Positions 52,677 through 60,926 of a stretch of DNA of 64,000 bases are shown here, one piece after another (the stretch's first letter is position 1; the number at the start of each line of letters is the position of its first letter). The position numbers and the translations under genes are program-made. The stretch lies in the NCBI RefSeq assembly GCF_014649495.1, contig NZ_BMTD01000012.1, positions 124,001 to 188,000 of the forward strand, given 5' to 3'. The DNA is from Streptomyces filipinensis. Lineage in GTDB: Bacteria; Actinomycetota; Actinomycetes; Streptomycetales; Streptomycetaceae. The notes under the pieces are model-generated. The model did not search any database, was not told the DNA's origin, and saw nothing but the letters and a program-made list of their open reading frames with translations.

Positions 52677-53384
52677 ATGACGATCACAGCGGACCACGGC
52701 CGCACGTACGGCCACGACGACCTGCCCGGCCTGATGAGTCTCATGACGGGCGACGAGAAGCACGGCCCCGCGGCCACCTCCACGCTCGACGTGCTGTGGG
52801 TGCTCTACGACCGGGTCCTGCGCATCACGCCGGAGCGCCGGGAGGATCCGCACCGGGACCGGTTCCTGCTGAGCAAGGGGCACGGACCCATGGCGTACTA
52901 CGCGGTGCTCGCCGCGAAGGGCTTCCTGCCCGTCGACTGGCTGCCCGGCTTCGGCGCGTACGACTCCCCGCTCGGACATCACCCGGACCGCGTGCTGGTG
53001 CCGGGGGCCGAGATCGGCAGCGGGTCGCTCGGACACGGGCTGCCGATCGCCGTGGGCAGCGCCTTGGGACTGCGGGCGCAGGGGCTGCACGACCCCGCGG
53101 TGTGGGTGCTGATCGGGGACGCCGAGCTGGACGAGGGCAGCAATCACGAGGCGATCGCGTTCGCCGGGCCCGCGGGCCTGGAGCGGCTGCACACCGTGGT
53201 CGTCGACAACTCCTCCGCCAGCCATGCACGGCCCGGCGGGATCGCCGCCCGGTTCGAGGCCGGGGGCTGGTCCGCGGTGACCGTCGACGGGCGCGATCAC
53301 GAGGCCCTGTACGCCGCGTTCACCGCAGCGCACCCCGGGCGCCCGCATGTGGTCGTGGCCCGCGTCGAGCCGAAGAACGCCTGA
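52677..53384 (+). CDS. transketolase, N-terminal (TPP-binding) subunit
   Basis: 235 residues. DRFLLSKGHGPMAYYAVLAAKGF (His of the active site), SLGHGLPIAVGSALGLRAQG and VWVLIGDAELDEGSNHEAIAF (GDxE TPP/metal motif) define the N-terminal half of transketolase. The C-terminal half is the next gene, 33 bp downstream. ATG at 52677 has no ribosome site and lies about 7 bp after a -10, so it is likely leaderless. Together the two subunits transfer a two-carbon ketol unit; the sugar is unknown. Confidence 0.93.
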   Translation: MTITADHGRTYGHDDLPGLMSLMTGDEKHGPAATSTLDVLWVLYDRVLRITPERREDPHRDRFLLSKGHGPMAYYAVLAAKGFLPVDWLPGFGAYDSPLGHHPDRVLVPGAEIGSGSLGHGLPIAVGSALGLRAQGLHDPAVWVLIGDAELDEGSNHEAIAFAGPAGLERLHTVVVDNSSASHARPGGIAARFEAGGWSAVTVDGRDHEALYAAFTAAHPGRPHVVVARVEPKNA

Positions 53385-53417
53385 CTCCCACCCACGCTCC
53401 GGAAAGGGCACACCTTC

Positions 53418-54332
53418 ATGGACACCATGCGTGACCGCTTCGCCCCCGTCGTCTCCCGTCTGCTGGACGAGGACCCCCGGGTCGCGGTCGTCCTCGCCGA
53501 GATAGGCAAGGACGGCTTCCGCGAGGCCATGGCCCGGCATCCCGACCGGGTGATCAACGTCGGCATCCGCGAGCAGCTGCTGGTCGGGGCGGCGGCGGGG
53601 CTGGCGCTCACCGGGCTGCGGCCGGTCGTGCACACCTTCGCCAGCTTCCTGGTGGAGCGGCCGTTCGAGCAGGTCAAGCTGGATCTCGGGCACCAGAACG
53701 CGGGGGCGGTGCTGGTGAGCGCGGCCGCCTCCTTCGACTGGCCGGCCGGTGGTTTCACACACATGGCGCCCGGCGATGTGGCCCTGCTCGACACGCTGGA
53801 CGGCTGGACCGTGCACGTGCCCGGGCATCCCGACGAGGCCGAGACGCTGCTGCGCCACGCGGTCGCCGCGGGCGACGAAAAGGTGTACGTACGGCTCTCC
53901 ACGCAGGCCAACCGGCAGGGCCGGGAGATCGACGGCACACACGCCGTGACGGTCCGCGAGGGCCGCTCGGGCGTCGTCGTCGCCGTCGGCCCGATGCTGG
54001 ACGCCGTCCTCGCCGCCACGGAGGGGCTGGACGTGACGGTTCTGTACGCGACGACCGTACGGCCCTTCGACGCGGCGGGTCTGCGCCGTGCGACTCGGGC
54101 CGCGGGTACCGACGTCGTGCTGGTCGAGCCGTACCTCGCGGGGACGTCGACGGGCGCGGTGAGCGAAGCGCTGCACGACGTGCCGCACCGGGTGCTGGGC
54201 CTCGGCGTCGGCCGTCGCGAGCTGCGCCGCTACGGGACGATCGAGGAACACGTGTCCGCCCACGGCCTGGACCCGGCAGCCCTGCGCGAGCGGATCGGCC
54301 GCTTCACGGACCCCACCCCGCGAACCGGTTGA
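53418..54332 (+). CDS. transketolase, C-terminal (pyrimidine-binding) subunit
   Basis: 304 residues. RVINVGIREQLLVGAAAGLALTGLRPVVHTFASFLVERPFEQVKLD contains the catalytic Glu (in IREQ) that activates TPP. A C-terminal domain follows (VVVAVGPMLDAVLAATEGLDVTVLYATTVRPFDAAGLRRA). GAAAGGGCAC precedes the ATG. Pairs with the upstream subunit to make a heteromeric transketolase. No other pentose-phosphate genes are nearby. Confidence 0.93.
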   Translation: MDTMRDRFAPVVSRLLDEDPRVAVVLAEIGKDGFREAMARHPDRVINVGIREQLLVGAAAGLALTGLRPVVHTFASFLVERPFEQVKLDLGHQNAGAVLVSAAASFDWPAGGFTHMAPGDVALLDTLDGWTVHVPGHPDEAETLLRHAVAAGDEKVYVRLSTQANRQGREIDGTHAVTVREGRSGVVVAVGPMLDAVLAATEGLDVTVLYATTVRPFDAAGLRRATRAAGTDVVLVEPYLAGTSTGAVSEALHDVPHRVLGLGVGRRELRRYGTIEEHVSAHGLDPAALRERIGRFTDPTPRTG

Positions 54333-54420
54333 GCGCCGTACGCGGCTACGGCCGCGTGGGCGCCCAAGTCCCGTGACCACACGGCCCGCACGCCGGTCTC
54401 GGCCGCGCGCACCGGGATTC

Positions 54421-54780
54421 TCACTCGCCGGGCGGCAGCCCCAACTCGGGGTGGGCGTCGAGGAGTCGGGGCGGGGCGGCCTGCCGCCAGGAGTCGGCCA
54501 GGATGTCGCGCAGCTCGTCCTCGTCCTCCAGCGCGGCGAGTCTCGCTCTGACCCAGGCGAACTGGGCCTCGTGCCCGGCGATCCAGAACTTCTCCGGCTC
54601 GGCCATGACCAACTCGTCGCGCTCCTCCTTGGGGCAGCGCACAGCGAGGGACGTCTCGTCCTCGGGCAGGGTCGCGAACATCTTCCCGGCCACCCGGAAC
54701 GTGGGCATGCTCCAGGCGGTCTTCTCGGTGGTGTCCGGCAGGGACAGGGCGATACGGCGTACGTCTTCTGCGTCCGGCAT
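54421..54780 (-). CDS. MmcQ/YjbR family protein
   Basis: 119 residues. DAEDVRRIALSLPDTTEKTAWSMPTFRVAGKMFATL is the YjbR N-terminus, followed by LAVRCPKEERDELVMAEPEKFWIA and WVRARLAALEDEDELRDILADSWRQAAP. Small winged fold, reported as DNA-binding-like in relatives. ATG 54780 chosen; it has no strong ribosome site. Last gene in a minus-strand run that starts at tdh, 30 bp after the GNAT gene. Confidence 0.88.
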   Translation of the reverse strand: MPDAEDVRRIALSLPDTTEKTAWSMPTFRVAGKMFATLPEDETSLAVRCPKEERDELVMAEPEKFWIAGHEAQFAWVRARLAALEDEDELRDILADSWRQAAPPRLLDAHPELGLPPGE

Positions 54781-54810
54781 GCAACGCACCGTAGCCCCTG
54801 CCACTGACAG

Positions 54811-55332
54811 TCACCCGGCCAGGCGCTTGAAGTACAGCGTCGTGGGCCGCAACTCGCCCGCCGGGCTCGCCGCGTAGTCGGGGATGGTGCCGGCCTCGGT
54901 CCAGCCGGCCGAGCGGTAGAGGTGCTCGGCGGGGCTGCCGGTCTCGGTGTCGAGGTGCAGCAGGGTGACGCCGGCGGCAGCGGCCGCGCCCTCGGCGGTG
55001 GCGAGGAGCCGGCGGCCGAGTCCCTGCCCGCGCGCGGAGCGGTGCACCATCAGTTTCACCACTTCCGCCCGGTGGCGGCTGTTCGGCTTGTCGGGGTGGG
55101 CCAGGCTCACGGTGCCGGCCGGCCGCCCGGTGTCGTCGACGGCCGCCCACACGGCGAGCCGCCCCGCCGCCGTCGCCTCCGCCCGCTCCCGCCACCAGGC
55201 GGCGGCCTCCTCGTGCCCGAGCGGGGCGAGGAAGCCGACCGAGGCACCACCGGCCACGGTGTCCGTCAGCAGCTCCGCCAGCTCCCCGGCGCGCCGCCGC
55301 AGCCGCGCGGCGTTCCAGCGCTCCACCCTCAC
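54811..55332 (-). CDS. GNAT family N-acetyltransferase
   Basis: 173 residues. AVWAAVDDTGRPAGTVSL, then VVKLMVHRSARGQGLGRRLLATAE (motif A with the RGQGLG acetyl-CoA loop) and LHLDTETGSPAEHLYRSAGWTEAG (motif B). A typical acetyltransferase acting on an unknown small amine. GTG at 55332 overlaps the stop of the XRE-cupin gene (GTGA), so translation is coupled and the two are functionally linked. Confidence 0.92.
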   Translation of the reverse strand: MRVERWNAARLRRRAGELAELLTDTVAGGASVGFLAPLGHEEAAAWWRERAEATAAGRLAVWAAVDDTGRPAGTVSLAHPDKPNSRHRAEVVKLMVHRSARGQGLGRRLLATAEGAAAAAGVTLLHLDTETGSPAEHLYRSAGWTEAGTIPDYAASPAGELRPTTLYFKRLAG

Positions 55333-55898
55333 GGCCGCACCACCGCCAGCACATAGCGCGCCTCGACGTCCGCGCGGCACCGGAACCGGGTCGGGCCGAA
55401 GACCCGCATCCGCAGGCAGTCGCCGGTGTCCAGGTCGTGGGCCTGTTCCCCGACGGTCACCTCCAGGGCGCCGTCGAGTACCCACAGATGCTGTTCCAGC
55501 CCGGCCACCGGCGGGCGGTCGTAGGCGATGCAGGCGCCCGGCGCGAGCCGGCCCTCGACCAGTTCGCCGCGGAGCCCCGCGTGCGGCGGGGACACGGAGC
55601 GCCGGACGAAACCCGAGCCGGGGTCCCGCCAGATCCGCTGGCCGGCGGCCCGGACCAGTGGCGCGGGTGCCGCCTCGACCTCGCTGAGCAGCTGGGACAT
55701 GGTGCGGCCGTAGACATGGCAGAGCCGGTTCAGCACGGCGGCGGTGGGGCTGATCTCGGCGCGTTCGGCACGCGACAGGGTCGACCGGCTCACTCCGCTG
55801 CGGTCGGCCAACTCCCCCAGCGACCAACCGTGCTGGGTGCGCAGTGCGGCCAGCCGGGAGCCGAGGCGGGTGTCGAGGGCATCCTCCGGGCTTCTCAT
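55329..55898 (-). CDS. XRE regulator with C-terminal cupin
   Basis: 189 residues. HTH LGSRLAALRTQHGWSLGELADRSGVSRSTLSRAERAEISPTAAVLNRLCHVYG (about 12-64), then a cupin ligand domain (LAPGACIAYDRPPVAGLEQHLWVLDGALEVTVGEQAHDLDTGDCLRM). Members sense small molecules such as amino acids or polyamines. The ATG lies inside a perfect 14-bp-arm palindrome (55893-55925), so it probably controls itself. No ribosome site is seen, and a -10-like TAGCGT ends about 9 bases before the ATG, which suggests a leaderless start. Coupled to the GNAT gene. Confidence 0.92.
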   Translation of the reverse strand: MRSPEDALDTRLGSRLAALRTQHGWSLGELADRSGVSRSTLSRAERAEISPTAAVLNRLCHVYGRTMSQLLSEVEAAPAPLVRAAGQRIWRDPGSGFVRRSVSPPHAGLRGELVEGRLAPGACIAYDRPPVAGLEQHLWVLDGALEVTVGEQAHDLDTGDCLRMRVFGPTRFRCRADVEARYVLAVVRP

Positions 55899-55925
55899 AT
55901 CCGGGACGCTATCCCGGATATGAGA
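55893..55925. promoter_or_regulatory. long perfect palindrome over the XRE-cupin start
   Basis: TCTCATATCCGGGA (55893-55906), 5-nt centre and TCCCGGATATGAGA (55912-55925): two 14-bp arms with no mismatch. The start codon lies in the left arm. It is a strong candidate operator for the XRE protein; as RNA it would be a hairpin that hides the start codon. Confidence 0.8.
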
Positions 55926-55944
55926 CAGGCGCGTTACGGAGACC

Positions 55945-56859
55945 TCACGCGTCCTGCGCGGCCCGCCCCAGCGCCTCCAGCACCGGCCGGATCAGCGGGT
56001 GCTCCTCGGCACCGCGCCGTACGGCGGCGAACACCCGGCGGGTCGGGGCCACGCCGTCCACGGGGCGTACGACGACGCCGGTGAGGTCCATGCCGTTCAG
56101 GGCGGAGCGCGGTACGAGGGCCACCCCCACGTCGGCCGAGGCGAGGGCCACGACGGCACGGAAGTCGTCGGAGGAGTGCTCCAGACGGGGCTGGAAGCCG
56201 GCGTGCTCGCAGGCCAGGACGACCACGTCGTGGCAGGGATTGCCCGGGTAAGGGCCGATCCACGCGTCCTTGGCGAGCTCCGCCAGGGGGATCTCGGCGG
56301 CGTCCGCGAGGCGGTGGCCGAGGGGGACGACCGCGTCGAACGGCTCGGCGTACAGCGGGAGATGGGCGAGCCGCGGGTCGTCGGCGGGCGGGGCGCCGCG
56401 GTACTCCACGGCGACCGCCACGTCGACCTGACGGTCCAGCACCATGGGCAGGCTCGCGTCGCCCTCGGCGTCCTGGACGCGGATGCGGATGCCGGGGGCG
56501 AAGTGGGCGAGCCGGGCCACGGCCGGCGCCACGACCTGGGCGATGCCGGTGGCGAAGGCGGCGACGGTGACCGTGCCCGCCTCGCCCGAGCCGTAGGCCG
56601 CCAGCTCCGCCTCGGCCCGCTCCAGCTGGGCGAGGACGGCGTTGGTGTGGCTGAGCAGGATCTCGCCGGCCGGGGTGAGCCGTACACCCTTGGCGCCGCG
56701 CTCGACCAGCCGGTGGCCGGTCTCCTGCTCCAGGGCCGTGAGCTGCTGGGAGACGGCCGAGGGGGTGAGATAGAGCGCGGCGGCCGCCGCGGTGACCGTG
56801 CGGTGGTCGGCCACCGCACGGAGGATGTGGAGCCGCCGTGCCTCGATCATGCCGTCCAT
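55945..56859 (-). CDS. LysR family regulator
   Basis: 304 residues. Winged HTH RRLHILRAVADHRTVTAAAAALYLTPSAVSQQLTALEQETGHRLVER, then the substrate domain with repeated strands (TVTVAAFATGIAQVVAPAVARL, DAVVPLGHRLADAAEIPL). Start ATG 56859 or the ATG nine bases downstream; neither has a ribosome site. It begins 22 bp after kbl and so is likely co-transcribed with tdh-kbl. It may regulate threonine/glycine metabolism (inference). Confidence 0.92.
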   Translation of the reverse strand: MDGMIEARRLHILRAVADHRTVTAAAAALYLTPSAVSQQLTALEQETGHRLVERGAKGVRLTPAGEILLSHTNAVLAQLERAEAELAAYGSGEAGTVTVAAFATGIAQVVAPAVARLAHFAPGIRIRVQDAEGDASLPMVLDRQVDVAVAVEYRGAPPADDPRLAHLPLYAEPFDAVVPLGHRLADAAEIPLAELAKDAWIGPYPGNPCHDVVVLACEHAGFQPRLEHSSDDFRAVVALASADVGVALVPRSALNGMDLTGVVVRPVDGVAPTRRVFAAVRRGAEEHPLIRPVLEALGRAAQDA

Positions 56860-56881
56860 TATCCCAGGGCGTCCGCCCTGG

Positions 56882-58075
56882 TCAGGCCTCCAGTTCGGCG
56901 CGCGCCGCGACGAACGCGTCGACCGCGCGGTCGACGTCGTCCGTGGAGTGCGCGGCGGACAGCTGGACGCGGATGCGGGCCTGGCCCTGCGGGACGACCG
57001 GGTAGGAGAAGCCGATCACGTACACGCCCCGCTCCAGGAGCAGCTCGGCCATGCGGGCCGCCTTCGCCGCGTCACCGATCATGACGGGGGCGATGGCGTG
57101 GTCGCCGGGGAGGACGTCGAAGCCCTCCTCGGTCATCCGGCGGCGGAACAGCGCGGTGTTCTCGGCGAGCCGCACGCGCAGGTCGTCGGCGGACTCCAGC
57201 AGGTCGAGGACCTTCAGGGAGGCGGCGGCGATCACCGGGGCGAGGGTGTTGGAGAACAGGTACGGCCGGGAGCGCTGGCGCAGCAGGGCGACGATCTCGG
57301 CGCGGGCGGCCACGTAGCCGCCGGAAGCACCGCCGAGGGCCTTGCCGAGCGTGCCGGTGATGATGTCCACGCGGTCCATGACGCCGTGCAGCTCGGGGGT
57401 GCCGCGGCCGGTCGGGCCGACGAAGCCGACGGCGTGCGAGTCGTCGACCATGACCATGGCGTCGTAGCGGTCGGCGAGGTCGCAGATCTCCGCCAGCGGC
57501 GCCACATAGCCGTCCATGGAGAAGACGCCGTCGGTGACGATCAGGCGGCGGCGGGCGTCGGACGCCTCCTTGAGCTTGGCCTCCAGGTCGGCGAGGTCGC
57601 GGTTGGCGTAGCGGAAGCGGCGGGCCTTGGACAGGCGGATGCCGTCGATGATGGAGGCGTGGTTGAGGGCGTCGGAGATCACCGCGTCCTCCTCGCCGAG
57701 CAGCGTCTCGAAGACACCGCCGTTGGCGTCGAAGCAGGAGGAGTACAGGATCGTGTCCTCCTGGCCGAGGAACGCCGACAGCCGGGTCTCCAGCTCCTTG
57801 TGGACCTCCTGGGTGCCGCAGATGAAGCGGACGGAGGCCATGCCGTAGCCCCAGCGGTCCAGGGCCTGGTGGGCGGCGGCGATCACCTCGGGGTGGTCGG
57901 CGAGGCCGAGGTAGTTGTTGGCGCAGAAGTTGAGGACCTCGCCGGGGCGGCCGCCGGCGGTGACGTTGACGGTCGCGGACTGCGGGGTGCCGATGATCCG
58001 CTCGGGCTTGTGCAGGCCGGCGGCGCGGATCTCGTCGAGGGTGGCGCGCAGGTCGTCGCGTACGGTGTCGAACAT
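56882..58075 (-). CDS. kbl: glycine C-acetyltransferase (2-amino-3-ketobutyrate CoA ligase)
   Basis: 397 residues. PLP enzyme of the alpha-oxoamine synthase family: LNFCANNYLGLADHPEVIAAA, SVRFICGTQEVHKELE, SDALNHASIIDGIRL, VDDSHAVGFVGPTGRG and the PLP lysine in ITGTLGKALGGASGGYVAA. It cleaves 2-amino-3-ketobutyrate with CoA into glycine and acetyl-CoA. AGGAG precedes the ATG. It follows tdh by 42 bp, the standard threonine-degradation pair. Confidence 0.96.
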   Translation of the reverse strand: MFDTVRDDLRATLDEIRAAGLHKPERIIGTPQSATVNVTAGGRPGEVLNFCANNYLGLADHPEVIAAAHQALDRWGYGMASVRFICGTQEVHKELETRLSAFLGQEDTILYSSCFDANGGVFETLLGEEDAVISDALNHASIIDGIRLSKARRFRYANRDLADLEAKLKEASDARRRLIVTDGVFSMDGYVAPLAEICDLADRYDAMVMVDDSHAVGFVGPTGRGTPELHGVMDRVDIITGTLGKALGGASGGYVAARAEIVALLRQRSRPYLFSNTLAPVIAAASLKVLDLLESADDLRVRLAENTALFRRRMTEEGFDVLPGDHAIAPVMIGDAAKAARMAELLLERGVYVIGFSYPVVPQGQARIRVQLSAAHSTDDVDRAVDAFVAARAELEA

Positions 58076-58117
58076 GGGGGTCTCCTGAAGGCCTGAAGGT
58101 GCTTGCGGGTGAAGGGG

Positions 58118-59146
58118 TTACGCAGTCCAGTCGAGGATGACCTTGCCGCCGGTGCCGCTGGCGGCGTCCGCGAACGCGGCCTCGAAGTCGCGGTAGCCGT
58201 ACCGGCCCGTGATCACGGGGGCGAGGTCCAGGCCGCCCTCCAGCAGCACTGACATCGCGTACCAGGTCTCGAACATCTCGCGGCCGTAGATGCCCTTGAT
58301 GGTGATCATCGAGGTGACGATCCGCGCCCAGTCGACCGGGAAGTCCTCGGCGGGCAGGCCGAGCATCGCGATCCGGCCGCCGTGCGTCATGTTGGCGATC
58401 ATGTCCCGCATGGCCTCGGGCCGGCCGGACATCTCCAGGCCGATGTCGAAGCCCTCGCGCAGACCCAGCTCCCGCTGGCCGTCGGCGATCGAGGACTCGG
58501 CGACGTTCAGGGCCAGACTCACACCGATCTTCCGGGCGAGCTGGAGCCGCTCCTCGCTGACATCGGTGACGACGACGTTGCGGGCGCCGGCGTGCCGGGC
58601 CACCGCGGCCGCCATCAGGCCGATCGGGCCCGCACCGGTGATCAGGACGTCCTCGCCGACCAGCGGGAACGACAGCGCGGTGTGCACGGCGTTGCCGAAC
58701 GGGTCGAAGATCGCGGCGACGTCGAGGTCGACGGGGACGCGGTGCACCCAGACGTTGGACGCGGGCAGGGCGACGTACTCGGCGAAGGCACCGTCGCGGC
58801 CGACGCCGAGACCGACGGTGGCCCGGCACAGGTGGCGGCGACCCGCCAGACAGTTGCGGCACTTGCCGCAGACCAGATGGCCCTCGCCGCTGACCCGGTC
58901 GCCGATACGGATGTCGGCCACGTCCCGGCCGACCTCGACGACCTGCCCGACGAACTCGTGCCCGACGACGAGCGGCGTGCGGATCGCCTGCTGCGCCCAG
59001 CCGTCCCAGGCCCGGATGTGCAGATCGGTGCCGCAGATACCGGTCCGCATGACCTTGATCAGTACGTCACCGGGACCGACCTCCGGCTCCGGGACGTCCG
59101 TCAGCCAGAGTCCCGGCTCTGCCTTGTCCTTGACCAGCGCCTTCAC
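58118..59146 (-). CDS. tdh: L-threonine 3-dehydrogenase
   Basis: 342 residues. Zinc-type alcohol dehydrogenase fold: catalytic zinc Cys/His in GICGTDLHIRAWDGWAQ and GHEFVG, structural zinc CGKCRNCLAGRRHLC, NAD site ITGAGPIGLMAAAVARHAGA. The IRAWDGWAQ segment is the Tdh-specific stretch. It oxidises threonine to 2-amino-3-ketobutyrate, the kbl substrate. GTG at 59146 with AGGAG upstream. First gene of the tdh-kbl-lysR run. The 192-bp upstream gap to the GAF gene probably holds its promoter (an AT-rich GGTTAAGAAAAG lies near 59275). Confidence 0.96.
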   Translation of the reverse strand: MKALVKDKAEPGLWLTDVPEPEVGPGDVLIKVMRTGICGTDLHIRAWDGWAQQAIRTPLVVGHEFVGQVVEVGRDVADIRIGDRVSGEGHLVCGKCRNCLAGRRHLCRATVGLGVGRDGAFAEYVALPASNVWVHRVPVDLDVAAIFDPFGNAVHTALSFPLVGEDVLITGAGPIGLMAAAVARHAGARNVVVTDVSEERLQLARKIGVSLALNVAESSIADGQRELGLREGFDIGLEMSGRPEAMRDMIANMTHGGRIAMLGLPAEDFPVDWARIVTSMITIKGIYGREMFETWYAMSVLLEGGLDLAPVITGRYGYRDFEAAFADAASGTGGKVILDWTA

Positions 59147-59338
59147 GCTTCAGGCTCCTGTGGGTGAGGTCCCGGCCCGCGGGCATGCCGAACAAGCCCG
59201 CACCGGGTCAGAGGGGTGGAATCACCCTGCAATCTGCCGTATGCGCGGGCCGCGGGTCCATCGAGCTTTTCTTAACCGCCGCCTCAGCTTTCCTTCACGC
59301 CCCTTGTGCCGACTGGGCAGACGGGCCGTCGTCGTCCG

Positions 59339-59914
59339 TCACAGCGGCAGACCGTCCTCGGCGCTTCGTTCGAGGCGTACGACGAGATCGGCGGCCAGCG
59401 CCTTGACGGTCTCCAGGCCTTCCCTCCCCCAGACACGCGGGGACGTGTCGGCCGCGCACACGGTGCCGAGCGCCATGCCCGAGCTGTCGATGAGCGGGGC
59501 GCCGAGATAGGAGCGGATGCCGTACTCGTCCACGACCGGGTTTCCGGCGAACCGCGGATAGTCACGGACGTCCTCCAGCACCAGTGCCTTGCGGCGGACC
59601 ACCACATGGGGGCAGAACCCGTGGTCGCGCGGCAGGACCCGGCCCAGCTCCGGCCTGCTGCCGTCCTCCCTGACGAACGGGGCGACGGCGGGGACGCACA
59701 GGCCCGCGAAGAACTGGAGGTCCTCGCCGATGAAGTTGACCATGGCGTAGGACGCGCCGGTGAGCCGGGCGAGATGGTCCGCGAATCCGTCCAGCACCGG
59801 GTCGGGACGGTCCACCAGACCGAGCAGGCGCAACCGGTGGACGCGCGCGGGGGCCTCCTTGTCCTCGGGGGTGAGCAGCAGGCCCCGGACCGGCCGGGGC
59901 GGCTCGTACGTCAT
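59339..59914 (-). CDS. GAF domain protein of the conservon
   Basis: 191 residues, a single GAF domain: RLRLLGLVDRPDPVLDGFADHLARLTGASYAMVNFIGEDLQFFAG, then RDHGFCPHVVVRRKALVLEDVRDYPRFAGNPVVDEYGIRSYLGAPL and ALGTVCAADTSPRVW. Cys in 'GFCPHVV' is conserved in many such free-standing GAF proteins and could bind haem or react with ligands. ATG 59914 was chosen; a longer frame runs into cvnD. It lies 61 bp after the GTPase gene in the same direction, which suggests a fifth conservon gene. Confidence 0.88.
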   Translation of the reverse strand: MTYEPPRPVRGLLLTPEDKEAPARVHRLRLLGLVDRPDPVLDGFADHLARLTGASYAMVNFIGEDLQFFAGLCVPAVAPFVREDGSRPELGRVLPRDHGFCPHVVVRRKALVLEDVRDYPRFAGNPVVDEYGIRSYLGAPLIDSSGMALGTVCAADTSPRVWGREGLETVKALAADLVVRLERSAEDGLPL

Positions 59915-59975
59915 GGCCGGGCTCCGGACCTGTGGGCGTACCTCATATAGCGGCTCCGTGGGCGATAGGGCGGGA

Positions 59976-60575
59976 TCACATGTGGGCGCCATGGCTCGGC
60001 GCGGGCGCCGGCGCGTGGGCGAGGAGGTGGCGGACGAGGGTGAGCAGGGTCTGCACGCTGGAGCTGGAGATCCGGGCGTCGCACCGGACGACGGGGACGG
60101 CGGGGTCGAGGTCGATCGCGGCACGCACCTCGTCGGGGTCGTAGCGGTGGGCGCCGTCGAACTCGTTGACGGCGATGACGAAGCCGAGGCCGCGCTCCTC
60201 GAAGAAGTCCACGGCGGCGAAACAGTCCTGCAGCCGGCGGGTGTCGGCGAGGATCACCGCGCCGAGCGCGCCCTCGGACAGCTCGTCCCACATGAACCAG
60301 AACCGCTCCTGCCCCGGGGTGCCGAACAGGTACAGCACATGGTCCGGATCGAGGGTGATCCGGCCGAAGTCCATGGCGACGGTGGTCTCCATCTTGTTCT
60401 CGACGCCGTCGAGACTGTCCGTGCCGACACTGACCGTGGTGAGCAGCTCCTCCGTGCTGAGCGGCGCGATCTCGCTGACCGCGCCCACGAAGGTCGTCTT
60501 GCCGACCCCGAACCCGCCCGCCACCAGGATCTTCAGCGCGGTGGGGAACGGGTCAGAGCTGTCGTCGTAGTCCAT
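59976..60575 (-). CDS. conservon GTPase (CvnD-type)
   Basis: 199 residues. Walker A GGFGVGKTTF (GxxxxGKT), effector/switch region with TTVAMDFGRI, DxxG-like FGTPGQERFWFMW and the NKxD position as VNEFDGA. This is the Ras-like small GTPase of Streptomyces conservons. GGAGG precedes the ATG. Overlaps the DUF742 gene by 23 bp. It works as an output of a kinase-roadblock complex at the membrane. Confidence 0.94.
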   Translation of the reverse strand: MDYDDSSDPFPTALKILVAGGFGVGKTTFVGAVSEIAPLSTEELLTTVSVGTDSLDGVENKMETTVAMDFGRITLDPDHVLYLFGTPGQERFWFMWDELSEGALGAVILADTRRLQDCFAAVDFFEERGLGFVIAVNEFDGAHRYDPDEVRAAIDLDPAVPVVRCDARISSSSVQTLLTLVRHLLAHAPAPAPSHGAHM

Positions 60576-60924
60576 CGAGCACTGCCTCCAGCAGAGACCG
60601 GTCAGTGGGTGTGTGGTGGAAGACGGGGGGCTTGGTGGTCAGCGCCCCGCAGTCGACGAGGTCCGAGAGCAGCACCTTGGTGACCACGGCGGGCAGCTTC
60701 AGATGGGCGGCGACCTCGGCGACCGAGACCGGCGCCCGGCACAGGTCGAGCGCCTGTGCGTGCTCGGGGCCGAGGTAGCCGAGCGGGGTGACGCCGGTGA
60801 CCATCACCTGCGACATCAGGTCCAGGGCGATGCTGGGCTCGGTGCGTCCGTTGCTGACCGTGAACGGGCGCACCAGGCGTCCGGCCGCGTCGTCCAGCCA
60901 GGGTCCGTCGCCGGCTGCGGCCAC
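60553..60924 (-). CDS. conservon DUF742 protein (CvnC-type)
   Basis: 123 residues. RLVRPFTVSNGRTEPSIALDLMSQVMVTGVTPLGYLGPEHAQALDLCRAPVSVAEVAAHLKLPAVVTKVLLSDLVDCGAL is the complete DUF742 winged-helix domain; it ends in a HTPTDRSLLEAVLDGLRRQL helix. GTG 60924 is preferred (GAGG 8 bp upstream); TTG at 60930 would give a 4-bp overlap with the roadblock gene. Member C of the conservon. Confidence 0.93.
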   Translation of the reverse strand: MAAAGDGPWLDDAAGRLVRPFTVSNGRTEPSIALDLMSQVMVTGVTPLGYLGPEHAQALDLCRAPVSVAEVAAHLKLPAVVTKVLLSDLVDCGALTTKPPVFHHTPTDRSLLEAVLDGLRRQL

Positions 60925-60926
60925 GC

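Noticed and set aside
59147..59338. Riboswitch before tdh
   Set aside because: The leader is GC-rich with some inverted repeats, but I could not match it to a known glycine or threonine-linked fold by eye.
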